In this document: in pieces, positions 1 through 10,423 of the stretch
Numbering within the stretch: the stretch's first letter is position 1
How the letters are laid out: each line of letters begins with the position of its first letter
Assembly: GCA_027067235.1 (NCBI GenBank)
Contig: JALXFQ010000422.1
Location: forward strand, 1 to 11,125
Reading direction: 5' to 3'
Length of the DNA stretch: 11,125 bases
Origin: Gammaproteobacteria bacterium
GTDB lineage: Bacteria > Pseudomonadota > Gammaproteobacteria > QOAV01
Made by a program: the position numbers and the translations under genes
The notes under the pieces: generated by a model
Told to the model about the DNA's origin: nothing
Databases searched by the model: none
Seen by the model: the letters and a program-made list of their open reading frames with translations, nothing else

Positions 1-147
1 GAGCAGGTTCAGTTGTTCGATGAGTTGATTGACGGGATTTCGGGGTTGTTGCCGTGGGACGAGGAGCATGGTGAAAGTAAAACTGCCCGGCGGGAACAGC
101 GGCGCCCATTGATACTGAAGTATCCGGTTCGGAGCCGGTCGGCCTGA
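1..147 (+). CDS. Possible C-terminal fragment of an unidentified protein, truncated by the window edge
   Basis: Frame 1 on the plus strand is open from the first base to a TGA at 145-147 and would give the last 48 residues of a protein. The fragment starts with an amphipathic, acidic stretch (VQLFDELIDGISGLLPW), continues through an acidic DEEHGE segment and ends in a basic tail rich in Arg. I do not recognise the family. Codon use is unlike the neighbours: five of six Leu codons are TTG and Gly is GGG or GGT, whereas the flanking genes prefer CTG and GGC. That suggests either acquired DNA or a non-coding frame. It would converge on glmM, with 127 bp between stop codons. The opposite strand is also open throughout this stretch, which weakens the call. 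A transposase tail is one possibility, but no diagnostic motif is visible. Confidence 0.3.
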   Translation, partial: EQVQLFDELIDGISGLLPWDEEHGESKTARREQRRPLILKYPVRSRSA

Positions 148-274
148 GCGGATTTTCCGGCGCCGTTACGGGCCTTGTTGAGAACGTCACCTGGAAAACA
201 GGCGATTCGCCCTGAATGATCCCGGTTTTGTCCGGCGCACCGCGGAGCGTAGCCGCTGCACCGCCCACTGACAT

Positions 275-1624
275 TCAGGCGCCGCTGGCTTCAGCGCGCA
301 CCACGTCGGCCAGGTTTTCGCACAGGCTGTTCACCAGCGGCTCATCCTCGCCTTCAATCATGACCCGGATCAGCGGCTCGGTACCGGAGGCGCGCAACAG
401 CACCCGGCCCTTGTCGCCAAGGGCTGCCTCGGCATCCCGCACTGCCTCGCTGATAGCCCCGGAGCGGGTAAAGTCAAAGCCGGCGCCGGTTTTGACATTG
501 ATCATTTTTTGCGGATAAACACGCATGCCGCTGGCCAGTTCGGACAGCGATTTGCCCGATTCCAGCATGACTTTCAGCACCAGCAGCGCTGCCACGATGC
601 CATCCCCGGTGGTGCTTTGCTCGAGGCAGATGATATGGCCGGAGGATTCACCGCCCAGCCGCCAGCCACGCTGTTTCATGGCGGCCATGACATAGCGATC
701 GCCAACATCTGAACGTTCGAACGGTATGCCGGCCTGCTGCAAGGCCTTTTCCAGGCCGAGATTGGTCATCAGGGTGCCAACCACGCCGCCCTGATAAGGT
801 TCGCCGTTGTGACGCGCGCCGGCAATGACATACAGAATCTGGTCGCCATCCACCAGCCTGCCCTTTTCGTCCACCATGATCAGGCGGTCGCCATCACCAT
901 CCAGGGCGATGCCCACATCAGCGCCGGATTCACCGACCAGATCGACCAGGGCCTGCGGCGCGGTGGAGCCGCATTCCGCGTTGATGTTGAAGCCATCCGG
1001 TTCAGTCGCCATGGCGGTAACTTCCGCGCCCAGTTCGGTAAATACCGGCGGAGCCACGTGATAGGCCGCGCCATTGGCGCAATCCAGAGCGATCTTGATG
1101 CCATTCAGATTGAGCCGGTTGGGGAAGGTGCTCTTGCAGAATTCGATGTAGCGCCCCGCCGCATCGGGGTATCTTACCGCCTTGCCCAGCCGCGCCGCTT
1201 CCTGGGTATGCAGGGGCTGATCCATCATCGCTTCGATGTTGCGCTCGGTTTCATCCGGCAGCTTGAAACCGTCGGGGGCAAAAAATTTGATGCCGTTGTC
1301 GTAATAGGGGTTGTGCGAGGCGCTGATGACTATGCCGGCCTGGGCGCGCGCGGTGCGCGTCAGATAGGCGATGCCGGGCGTGGGCATGGGGCCGATCAGG
1401 CTGACATCCACGCCGGCGGCGGACAGACCCGCCTCCAGGGCTGATTCCAGCAAATAGCCGGATACGCGGGTATCCTTGCCGATGACTACCTTGCCGGTGG
1501 ATTCGGCATTGTCGGCGAGGACTTTTCCCGCCGCCCATCCCAGTTTCATGACCAGTTCCGGGGTAATGGGCGCCTGCCCTACCCGGCCGCGAACGCCATC
1601 AGTGCCAAAATATTTCCTGCTCAT
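275..1624 (-). CDS. glmM: Phosphoglucosamine mutase GlmM
   Basis: Cytoplasmic enzyme that converts glucosamine-6-phosphate to glucosamine-1-phosphate, the step leading to UDP-GlcNAc for peptidoglycan and lipopolysaccharide. The 449 residues are a normal length for the family. All four signature loops of the alpha-D-phosphohexomutase fold are present in order: the phosphoserine loop ISASHNP with the active Ser at 103, the Mg-binding loop DGDGDR at 242-247 (D242, D244, D246), the sugar-binding loop GGESSGH at 324-330, and the phosphate-binding loop RASGTEP at 411-417. The ATG at 1624-1622 overlaps the folP stop as ATGA and has an AGGA-type ribosome site a few bases upstream inside the end of folP, so translation is probably coupled to folP. 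No convincing intrinsic terminator follows the stop; only short 4-5 bp stems without a T tract are visible in 1-274. Confidence 0.98.
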   Translation of the reverse strand: MSRKYFGTDGVRGRVGQAPITPELVMKLGWAAGKVLADNAESTGKVVIGKDTRVSGYLLESALEAGLSAAGVDVSLIGPMPTPGIAYLTRTARAQAGIVISASHNPYYDNGIKFFAPDGFKLPDETERNIEAMMDQPLHTQEAARLGKAVRYPDAAGRYIEFCKSTFPNRLNLNGIKIALDCANGAAYHVAPPVFTELGAEVTAMATEPDGFNINAECGSTAPQALVDLVGESGADVGIALDGDGDRLIMVDEKGRLVDGDQILYVIAGARHNGEPYQGGVVGTLMTNLGLEKALQQAGIPFERSDVGDRYVMAAMKQRGWRLGGESSGHIICLEQSTTGDGIVAALLVLKVMLESGKSLSELASGMRVYPQKMINVKTGAGFDFTRSGAISEAVRDAEAALGDKGRVLLRASGTEPLIRVMIEGEDEPLVNSLCENLADVVRAEASGA

Positions 1625-2457
1625 GGTTTTTCCTGCTCCACATTCATGACAGCTTCATACATGCGCACCGCCTCCACGGTTTCCTTCACATCATGGACGC
1701 GCAAAAATCGCGCGCCATTGGCCACGGCGATCAGCGCCAGGGACAGACTGGCGCTGAGTCGTTCATCGACGGGCAGTCCCAGTTCCTTCTGGATCATCGA
1801 CTTGCGCGACAGGCCAGCCAGAACCGGTGCGCCAAGATCAGTCAATTGCGCCATGTTTTTCAGCAGAATATAGTTGTGTTCCAGGGTTTTGCCAAAGCCA
1901 AAACCGGGATCAATGATAATGCGTTCCGGACCGATACCGGCTTGGATACAGGTCTGAATGCGACCGGACAGAAAGGCTTTCACTTCCGCTATCACATTGT
2001 CATAGGAAGGGTTTTTCTGCATGGTTTGGGGGTCGCCCTGCTTGTGCATGAGACAGACCGCAACGCCGCTTTCTGAGGCCACTTCGATGGCGCCGGGCGC
2101 CTGCAGGGCGTTGACATCGTTGATAAGACCGGCGCCCGCCTCGACGGCGGCGCGCATGACCTGCGGTTTCCAGCTGTCGATGGACAGGGGAATGTCGATA
2201 TGGCGGGTAATACGCTCGATGGCGGGCAACACCCGGTCCAGCTCTTCCTGTACAGAGACCGGTTCGGCGCCGGGACGGGTGGATTCGCCGCCGACATCAA
2301 TGATGTCGGCGCCGTCGCGTTGCATTTTTTCGGCTTGCGCCAGAGCCTGGTCGGGCGCAGCGAAAAAACCACCGTCGGAAAAAGAATCGGGGGTGACATT
2401 CAGCACACCCATGATGGCGGTCCTGTCTGCGCCCAGTTCACGGCCGGATATCAGCAT
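1621..2457 (-). CDS. folP: Dihydropteroate synthase FolP
   Basis: Condenses 6-hydroxymethyl-7,8-dihydropterin pyrophosphate with p-aminobenzoate to give dihydropteroate in folate synthesis; it is the target of sulfonamides. The 278 residues form one TIM-barrel domain. Visible motifs are GVLNVTPDSFSDGG (17-30), DVGGESTRPGA (54-64), IDSWKP (93-98), INDVNAL (112-118), IDPGFGFGKT (182-191), GLSRKS (215-220) and RVHDV (253-257). Residues matching the E. coli pterin and phosphate contacts are N20, D94, N113, D183, K219, R253 and H255. F26 and P62, at positions where E. coli resistance changes occur, are wild type, so this reads as an ordinary chromosomal, sulfonamide-sensitive form (inference). The ATG at 2457 has an AGGA site about 8 nt upstream. 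It lies 33 bp after ftsH and overlaps glmM by 4 bp, the usual ftsH-folP-glmM operon order. Confidence 0.98.
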   Translation of the reverse strand: MLISGRELGADRTAIMGVLNVTPDSFSDGGFFAAPDQALAQAEKMQRDGADIIDVGGESTRPGAEPVSVQEELDRVLPAIERITRHIDIPLSIDSWKPQVMRAAVEAGAGLINDVNALQAPGAIEVASESGVAVCLMHKQGDPQTMQKNPSYDNVIAEVKAFLSGRIQTCIQAGIGPERIIIDPGFGFGKTLEHNYILLKNMAQLTDLGAPVLAGLSRKSMIQKELGLPVDERLSASLSLALIAVANGARFLRVHDVKETVEAVRMYEAVMNVEQEKP

Positions 2458-2490
2458 CAGCGCGTTCCTGGAAACGGCATCAGACCTCGC

Positions 2491-4413
2491 TCAGTGCTCG
2501 CTGGCGGGTTTGTCCATGCGCGGCTTGGGCTTGACGCCCGGTTTGTCACCCTTGTCAGCCGGCTTGTCGCTCCTGTTATCGAAAGAACCGGTTGATTCTT
2601 CCGGCGAACGCGGCGGTTTGCCGGACATGATATCCTCGATCTGGTCCGCCTGCAGGGTTTCCCATTCCAGCAGGGCCTTGGCCATGACTTCGATTTTTTC
2701 GCTGTTGTCCTCGATGATCTTGCGCGCGCGATTGTACTGCTCGTCGATGATGCGCTGAATTTCCTCGTCCACCATCTGCGCGGTGGAATCACTGAGATTC
2801 TTGTGCGTAGTCACATCGCGACCGAGAAACACCTCGCTCTCGTTATCGCCATAGACGCGCGGACCCAGTTTGTCGGACATGCCCCAGCGCGTAACCATTT
2901 TGCGTGCGATGTCGGTAGCGCGCTCGAAGTCATTGGAAGCACCGGTGGTCATCTGGTCCATGAAGACTTCCTCGGCAATGCGCCCGCCCATGAGCACGGC
3001 AATGGTAGCGAGCAGGTATTTGCGGTTATGACTGTAGCGATCCTCTTCCGGCAACTGCATGGTAACACCCAGCGCCCGGCCGCGCGGTATGATGGTCACC
3101 TTGTGTACCGGGTCGGTCAACGGCGCCAGCACTTTGGCGACCACGGTGTGCCCGGATTCGTGATAGGCGGTATTCTTGCGCTCGTCTTCCGGCATCACCA
3201 TGGAGCGGCGTTCGGCGCCCATGAGTATCTTGTCCTTGGCCAGCTCGAAATGAGACATGTTGACTTCCTTTTCCCCTGCCCGCGCGGCAAACAGGGCGGC
3301 CTCGTTCACCAGATTGGCCAGATCGGCACCGGAAAAACCGGGCGTTCCGCGCGCGATCACCTTGGGTCGCACGTCATCGGCCACCGGAATTTTTTTCATG
3401 TGTACCAGCAGAATCTTTTCACGGCCGAGTATGTCGGGCAGCGGCACATTGACCTGCCGGTCAAAGCGGCCCGGGCGCAACAGGGCCGGATCCAGCACGT
3501 CGGGCCGGTTGGTGGCGGCGATCACGATGACGCCATCATTGGCTTCGAAACCGTCCATTTCCACCAGCAACTGGTTGAGGGTCTGCTCGCGCTCGTCATT
3601 GCCGCCACCGAGACCGGCGCCGCGCTGACGACCCACGGCGTCAATCTCGTCGATGAAGATGATGCAGGGTGCGTTTTTCTTGGCCTGTTCAAACATGTCA
3701 CGCACGCGGGAAGCGCCAACGCCAACGAACATTTCGACAAAATCCGAGCCGGAAATAGTAAAAAAAGGCACTTTCGCTTCACCGGCAATGGCCTTGGCCA
3801 GCAGGGTTTTGCCGGTACCGGGGCTGCCGGTCATGAGCACCCCCCGCGGTATGCGCCCGCCCAGTTTCTGGAAACGCGAGGGATCCTTGAGGAACTCCAC
3901 CAGTTCGGAGACTTCTTCCTTGGCTTCCTCGACTCCGGCAACATCGGCAAAGGTAATGTTGTTCTTGTCTTCGGTGAGCATTTTGGCGCGGCTTTTGCCA
4001 AAACTCATGGCGCCGCGCCCGCCCCCGCCCTGCATCTGACGCATGAAAAATATCCACACGCCGATCAGCAGCAACAACGGAAACCAGCTGATGAATATCT
4101 GCGCCAGCAGGCTGGGTTCTTCTTCCGGCTTGGCGTTGACGGTAACCCCGTTGGCCAGCAGATCGCCCATCAGCCCCGGGTCTTCCGGCGCATAGGTTTC
4201 AAACACCTTGCCATCCTGGGTGATGCCGGTGATATTGTGGCCGTCAATGGTGGCGCGGGCGATACGGCCCTGTTTGACTTCCGAGATAAAGGTGGAGTAA
4301 TCCATGCGACCGTTGACCGCCAGTTCGCCATGCGGCTCGAAATTATTGAATACCGCCATCAGCACCATGGCTATGACCAGCCACAAGGCCAGATTCTTGG
4401 TCAGATTATTCAC
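2491..4413 (-). CDS. ftsH: ATP-dependent zinc metalloprotease FtsH
   Basis: Inner-membrane hexameric AAA protease that degrades misassembled membrane proteins and regulatory targets; in E. coli these include LpxC and sigma32. The 640 residues carry, in order: TM1 at about 7-23, a periplasmic region, TM2 at about 102-124, Walker A GSPGTGKT (196-203), pore loop FVGVG (229-233), Walker B IIFIDEIDA (251-259), the second region of homology with arginine fingers R313 and R316, zinc site HESGH (418-422) with the third ligand expected at D495 (TTGASND), and a hydrophilic Lys/Pro-rich tail from about 598. The start is GTG at 4413-4411. It is preferred because a GAGGGG ribosome site lies at the right distance and the first residues (NLTKNLALWLVIAMVLM) align with E. 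coli FtsH. A seven-codon reading frame (MKNEGKV) ends in a TGA that overlaps this GTG. ftsH sits 117 bp after rlmE and 33 bp before folP. Confidence 0.98.
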   Translation of the reverse strand: MNNLTKNLALWLVIAMVLMAVFNNFEPHGELAVNGRMDYSTFISEVKQGRIARATIDGHNITGITQDGKVFETYAPEDPGLMGDLLANGVTVNAKPEEEPSLLAQIFISWFPLLLLIGVWIFFMRQMQGGGGRGAMSFGKSRAKMLTEDKNNITFADVAGVEEAKEEVSELVEFLKDPSRFQKLGGRIPRGVLMTGSPGTGKTLLAKAIAGEAKVPFFTISGSDFVEMFVGVGASRVRDMFEQAKKNAPCIIFIDEIDAVGRQRGAGLGGGNDEREQTLNQLLVEMDGFEANDGVIVIAATNRPDVLDPALLRPGRFDRQVNVPLPDILGREKILLVHMKKIPVADDVRPKVIARGTPGFSGADLANLVNEAALFAARAGEKEVNMSHFELAKDKILMGAERRSMVMPEDERKNTAYHESGHTVVAKVLAPLTDPVHKVTIIPRGRALGVTMQLPEEDRYSHNRKYLLATIAVLMGGRIAEEVFMDQMTTGASNDFERATDIARKMVTRWGMSDKLGPRVYGDNESEVFLGRDVTTHKNLSDSTAQMVDEEIQRIIDEQYNRARKIIEDNSEKIEVMAKALLEWETLQADQIEDIMSGKPPRSPEESTGSFDNRSDKPADKGDKPGVKPKPRMDKPASEH

Positions 4414-4474
4414 ACTTTCCCCTCGTTCTTCATGGCGTTATCTCGCCGCTACGGTGTTTACCCTGTCTGCCTGC

Positions 4475-4483
4475 AGTTTAGCA
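4475..4483 (-). promoter_or_regulatory. Candidate extended -10 promoter for ftsH-folP-glmM
   Basis: In the 117-bp gap between rlmE and ftsH the minus strand reads TGC-TAAACT. This fits an extended -10 element (TGnTAnnnT, hexamer TAAACT at 4480-4475). No good -35 hexamer lies 16-18 bp upstream, which extended -10 promoters tolerate. Transcription would start near 4468 and leave a leader of about 55 nt before the GTG of ftsH. It is a single-motif prediction; ftsH could equally be transcribed only from upstream of rlmE. Confidence 0.35.
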
Positions 4484-4530
4484 GAATCGCGTTCGACTGC
4501 ACTATCTCCATTTTTGAGCCCGTCGCCTGC

Positions 4531-5160
4531 TCAGGGTTCCCTGAAACAGCTGCCATGCAGATACAGTTCGCGACTGCGGCTGCGCGAAGCCTCGGGCTTC
4601 TGCACCCCCACCTTGCGAAAATGCTGCTGCATGTCGTGGCGCAACGCATCCAGTCCCGCGCCCTGAAAAACCTTCACCAGCAGATGACCACCAGGCTTGA
4701 GCACCTCGACGGCAAACTGCAGGGCCATTTCGGCCAGTCCCATACTGCGCGCCTGGTCAACCGAGGCTATACCGCTCATATTGGGGGCTATATCGCTGAG
4801 CACAAGGTCTGCGCCGGAACCCAGTTTGTCTTTCAGTCGCTCCCGGACTGCCGGTTCCAGCAGGTCACCCTGGATAAACTCCACCTTGTCCAGTGCCTCC
4901 ATTTGCAACAGGTCAACAGCCACGATCCTGCCGTCCCTGATTTTACTGGCGGCGTACTGGGACCACGCGCCGGGGGCGGCACCCAGATCGACCACGGTCA
5001 TGCCGCGATGAAAAAGCTGCAGTTTCCGGTGCATTTCGTCCAGCTTGTAAACTGCGCGCGAGCGATAACCCGCCTTGCGTGCGCGTTGCACAAACGGATC
5101 CTTTTCGTGTTCCGCCAGCCAGCGTGCGCTGCTGGCTCTCCGGCGTTTTTTAGCGGTCAT
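4531..5160 (-). CDS. rlmE: 23S rRNA (uridine-2552-2'-O)-methyltransferase RlmE (FtsJ/RrmJ)
   Basis: Methylates the 2'-OH of U2552 in the A loop of 23S rRNA, a late step of 50S subunit assembly, using S-adenosylmethionine. The 209 residues are the usual length. A basic N-terminal tail (KKRRRASSARW) is followed by a Rossmann-fold methyltransferase with the SAM-binding motif DLGAAPGAW (58-66). The catalytic K-D-K-E tetrad is complete: K39 (RAVYKLDE), D123 (SDIAPNMSG), K163 (VKVFQG) and E198 (SRELY), each within one position of the E. coli numbering. The ATG at 5160 lies in the 62-bp gap divergent from yhbY. Upstream of the start only a weak AGG (in CAGGTCTGG) can serve as ribosome site. It is followed by ftsH on the same strand, as in E. 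coli. Confidence 0.97.
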   Translation of the reverse strand: MTAKKRRRASSARWLAEHEKDPFVQRARKAGYRSRAVYKLDEMHRKLQLFHRGMTVVDLGAAPGAWSQYAASKIRDGRIVAVDLLQMEALDKVEFIQGDLLEPAVRERLKDKLGSGADLVLSDIAPNMSGIASVDQARSMGLAEMALQFAVEVLKPGGHLLVKVFQGAGLDALRHDMQQHFRKVGVQKPEASRSRSRELYLHGSCFREP

Positions 5161-5222
5161 GGAAACCAGACCTGTTTTCGGTTAAGCTCGCGCGCCTTTT
5201 GACGACCATAGCCCCCTTTCCC
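5161..5222. promoter_or_regulatory. Divergent rlmE/yhbY intergenic region, candidate weak promoters
   Basis: This 62-bp gap, plus the first bases of yhbY, must hold the start signals of both divergent genes unless transcription comes from further away. On the plus strand TGGAAA (5160-5165), 17 bp and TAAGCT (5183-5188) could form a weak sigma70 site for yhbY. On the minus strand CTGACA (5235-5230) and TATGGT (5210-5205) are separated by 19 bp, longer than ideal, and could serve rlmE. Neither is a strong match. No sigma32-type CCCCAT -10 element is visible on the minus strand, although rlmE-ftsH is heat-inducible in E. coli. Confidence 0.22.
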
Positions 5223-5513
5223 ATGCATTTGTCAGGCAAACAACTCAATCATCTGCGCAGCCTTGCCCATCACCTGAAACCAGTGGTTTTCATCGGCGCT
5301 GCGGGACTGAGCGAACCGGTACTGGCGGAGATAGAAACGGCGCTGGCGCATCATGAACTGGTCAAAATGAAAATCAGCGGGGCCGACAAGGCCGGGCGCA
5401 AGGCTCTGATGCTGGATGTCTGCGAAAAAACCGGCGCCAGTCCGGTGCAGCAGATCGGCAACCGGCTGGTATTGTACCGGCGGGCGCAGAAGCCGCGTAT
5501 CGACCTGCCCTGA
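5223..5513 (+). CDS. yhbY: Ribosome-assembly RNA-binding protein YhbY (CRS1/CRM domain)
   Basis: Small single-domain RNA-binding protein of the CRS1-YhbY (CRM) family, associated in bacteria with pre-50S ribosomal particles. The 96 residues cover the whole domain: LSGKQLNHLRSLAHHLKPVV, the GxxG loop GAAG at 25-28, the helix AEIETALAHHELVKMKI, and a final IGNRLVLYRR strand. I chose the ATG at 5223 because MHLSGKQ aligns with the N terminus of E. coli YhbY (MNLSTKQ). An in-frame TTG at 5199 would add eight residues that the family lacks. Neither start has a recognisable Shine-Dalgarno sequence; the bases before the ATG are pyrimidine-rich. The gene is divergent from rlmE and converges with greA, the same orientation as in E. 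coli, where it also neighbours the 50S-maturing methyltransferase. Confidence 0.95.
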   Translation: MHLSGKQLNHLRSLAHHLKPVVFIGAAGLSEPVLAEIETALAHHELVKMKISGADKAGRKALMLDVCEKTGASPVQQIGNRLVLYRRAQKPRIDLP

Positions 5514-5520
5514 GCAGCGC

Positions 5521-5993
5521 CTAAATATATTCCACCTCGAGAATTTCCAGCAGCCGAACGCCATTGGGCGTGGGCACCTCCACTTCATCCCCGGCTTCCT
5601 TGCCAATCAGGCCGCGAGCAATGGGCGAGCTGACCGATATGAGATTGCTGGCGATATCCGCTTCATCATCGCCGACTATCTGATAAGTCACTTCCTCATC
5701 GGCATCCACGTCCAGCAGCGTGACCGTCGCGCCAAAGACGACGCGGCCCCCGGCGTTCAGGGTTTTCGGGTCGATAACCCGGGCGTTGGACAGCTTGGCT
5801 TCGACTTCCTTGATGCGGCCTTCGATAAAGCCCTGCTGCTCGCGGGCGGCATCGTATTCGGCATTTTCCGACAAATCGCCATGAGCGCGTGCCTCGGCGA
5901 TGGCTTCGATCACCCGGGGACGATCGACATTTTTCAGTTTTTTCAGTTCGTCACGCAGTTTCTGCTCACCCTTGACGGTAATGGGAATCTGAT

Positions 5994-5997
<4 letters not shown>
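5521..5997 (-). CDS. greA: Transcription elongation factor GreA
   Basis: Enters the secondary channel of backtracked RNA polymerase and stimulates cleavage of the extruded transcript so that elongation can resume. The 158 residues match the family length. Residues 1-75 form the antiparallel coiled coil, with the acidic tip D41 and E44 in the motif HGDLSENAEYDAAREQQG that places Mg2+ at the polymerase active site. Residues of about 80-158 form the C-terminal FKBP-like domain (FGATVTLLDVDADEE, IVGDDEAD, SPIARGLIGK). The ATG at 5997 overlaps the carB stop as ATGA, and a GGAG ribosome site lies about 10 nt upstream inside carB. greA is therefore probably translated from the carAB transcript. It ends 7 bp from the yhbY stop on the opposite strand, and no terminator hairpin with a T tract is visible at the junction. 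Confidence 0.98.
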
Positions 5998-9221
<3,224 letters not shown>

Positions 9222-9227
9222 GCGGGA

Positions 9228-10358
9228 TCAGTCTCGGGAGGCTTGCATCATGGCAATAAACTGGTCGAATAGCGGCGATACATCGTGCGGGCCGGGGCTG
9301 GCTTCCGGGTGTCCCTGAAAGGAAAAGGCCGGACAATCGGTGCGCCGTGTGCCCTGCACCGTACCATCGAACAACGAACGGTGAGACACCTCCAGCGTAT
9401 CCGGCAGAGCGTTCTCGTTGACGGCAAAACCGTGGTTTTGACTGGTAATCATGACCTGGCCGGTTTTCAGGTCCTGCACCGGATGATTGGCGCCATGGTG
9501 GCCGAACTTCATTTTCTCGGTGTTGGCGCCGGAGGCCAGCGCCAGCAACTGATGGCCCAGGCAGATGCCGAATACCGGCAGCTTCTTTTCGAGTATGGAG
9601 CGGATGGCATTGATGGCGTAGTCGCATGGCTCCGGGTCGCCAGGCCCATTGGACAGAAAAACGCCGTCAGGATTCATCGCCAGCACGTCGGCGGCGGGTG
9701 TCTGCGCCGGTACCACAGTCAGCTTGCAGCCGCGCTGCGCCAGCATGCGCAATATGTTGCGTTTGATGCCGAAATCATAGGCGACGACCTTGAAGGAAGG
9801 CTCTTGCGGCCGGGCAAAGCCTGTGCCCAGCGACCATTCGCCCTCGCTCCACTCATAGGGCTCGGCAACGCTGACTTCCTTTGCCAGATCCATGCCCTTG
9901 AGGCCGGGAAACGCTCTGGCGGCGGTGATGGCGGCGTTTTCATCGAGATCGTTACCGGCCATGATGCAGCCATTCTGGGCGCCCTTTTCACGCAGTATGC
10001 GAGTCAGCCTGCGGGTATCGATATCGGCGATGCCGACTACATTTTGCGACAACATGAATTCGGGCAGGCTTTGTGACGATCGCCAGTTGCTGTAGCTCAG
10101 CGGCCGCTCGCGGATGATCAGGCCTCTGGCAAAAACCCGGCCGGATTCCATGTCTTCCTGGTTGGTGCCGGTGTTGCCGATATGCGGGTAGGTCAGCGTG
10201 ACTATCTGCTCGGCATAGGACGGATCAGTCAGGATTTCCTGATACCCGGTCATGGAGGTGTTGAATACCACTTCGCCGACCGTCTGACCGGAAACACCGA
10301 GGGATGTACCGTGAAAAACGGTGCCATCTTCCAGCGCCAGAATCGCTGCTTGACTCAA
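9228..10358 (-). CDS. carA: Carbamoyl-phosphate synthetase small (glutaminase) subunit CarA, TTG start
   Basis: Hydrolyses glutamine and passes the ammonia through a tunnel to CarB. The 376 residues comprise the N-terminal CPSase small-chain domain (1 to about 185) and a class I glutamine amidotransferase domain (about 189-376). The catalytic triad is C266 (GICLGHQ), H350 and E352 (FQGHPEASPG); the oxyanion region SNGPGDPEP is at 236-244. The start is TTG at 10358-10356 with an AGGAG ribosome site 6 nt upstream. Translation from there (SQAAILALEDGTVFHG) gives the family N terminus, and no in-frame ATG or GTG fits. To my knowledge E. coli carA also starts with UUG, so this looks like a conserved feature that limits synthesis. 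A promoter, leader stem-loop and terminator lie upstream. The gene is followed by carB after 6 bp. Confidence 0.98.
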   Translation of the reverse strand: MSQAAILALEDGTVFHGTSLGVSGQTVGEVVFNTSMTGYQEILTDPSYAEQIVTLTYPHIGNTGTNQEDMESGRVFARGLIIRERPLSYSNWRSSQSLPEFMLSQNVVGIADIDTRRLTRILREKGAQNGCIMAGNDLDENAAITAARAFPGLKGMDLAKEVSVAEPYEWSEGEWSLGTGFARPQEPSFKVVAYDFGIKRNILRMLAQRGCKLTVVPAQTPAADVLAMNPDGVFLSNGPGDPEPCDYAINAIRSILEKKLPVFGICLGHQLLALASGANTEKMKFGHHGANHPVQDLKTGQVMITSQNHGFAVNENALPDTLEVSHRSLFDGTVQGTRRTDCPAFSFQGHPEASPGPHDVSPLFDQFIAMMQASRD

Positions 10359-10387
10359 CGGATTCTCCTGAAGTCGTCAGAGGTTCC

Positions 10388-10411
10388 AAAAAAAAGGGAG
10401 CTGTGGCTCCC
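10388..10411 (-). terminator. Intrinsic terminator in the carA leader, probable attenuator
   Basis: On the minus strand a perfect 6-bp stem GGGAGC/GCTCCC with a CACA loop (10411-10396) is followed directly by eight T residues (10395-10388). This is a classical Rho-independent terminator. It lies downstream of the predicted carA promoter and ends 30 nt before the TTG of carA, so it would stop carAB transcripts early as well as read-through from dapB. That position is typical of an attenuator. The terminator itself is clear; its regulatory role is inferred. Confidence 0.85.
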
Positions 10412-10423
10412 GGATACAGTCTG

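Noticed and set aside
148..274. A glmM terminator in the short stems at gatac/gtatc, CCGG/CCGG and AGCG/CGCT (positions between about 110 and 260)
   Set aside because: All stems are only 4-5 bp and none is followed by a T tract on the minus strand, so none qualifies as an intrinsic terminator.
3804..3827. FtsH Walker A reads GSPGTGKT where many FtsH proteins have GPPGTGKT
   Set aside because: The change is at a variable x position of GxxGxGK[ST]; all catalytic residues are intact, so no altered function can be claimed.
2803..5202. A 799-codon open frame on the plus strand opposite ftsH and rlmE
   Set aside because: It is rich in His, Gln and Gly, matches no family, and mirrors two genes with intact motifs. 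Such long antisense frames arise from the codon bias of GC-rich genes.
5199..5222. TTG at 5199 as the start of yhbY
   Set aside because: It would add eight residues not found in the family and lacks a ribosome site; the ATG at 5223 aligns with the E. coli N terminus.
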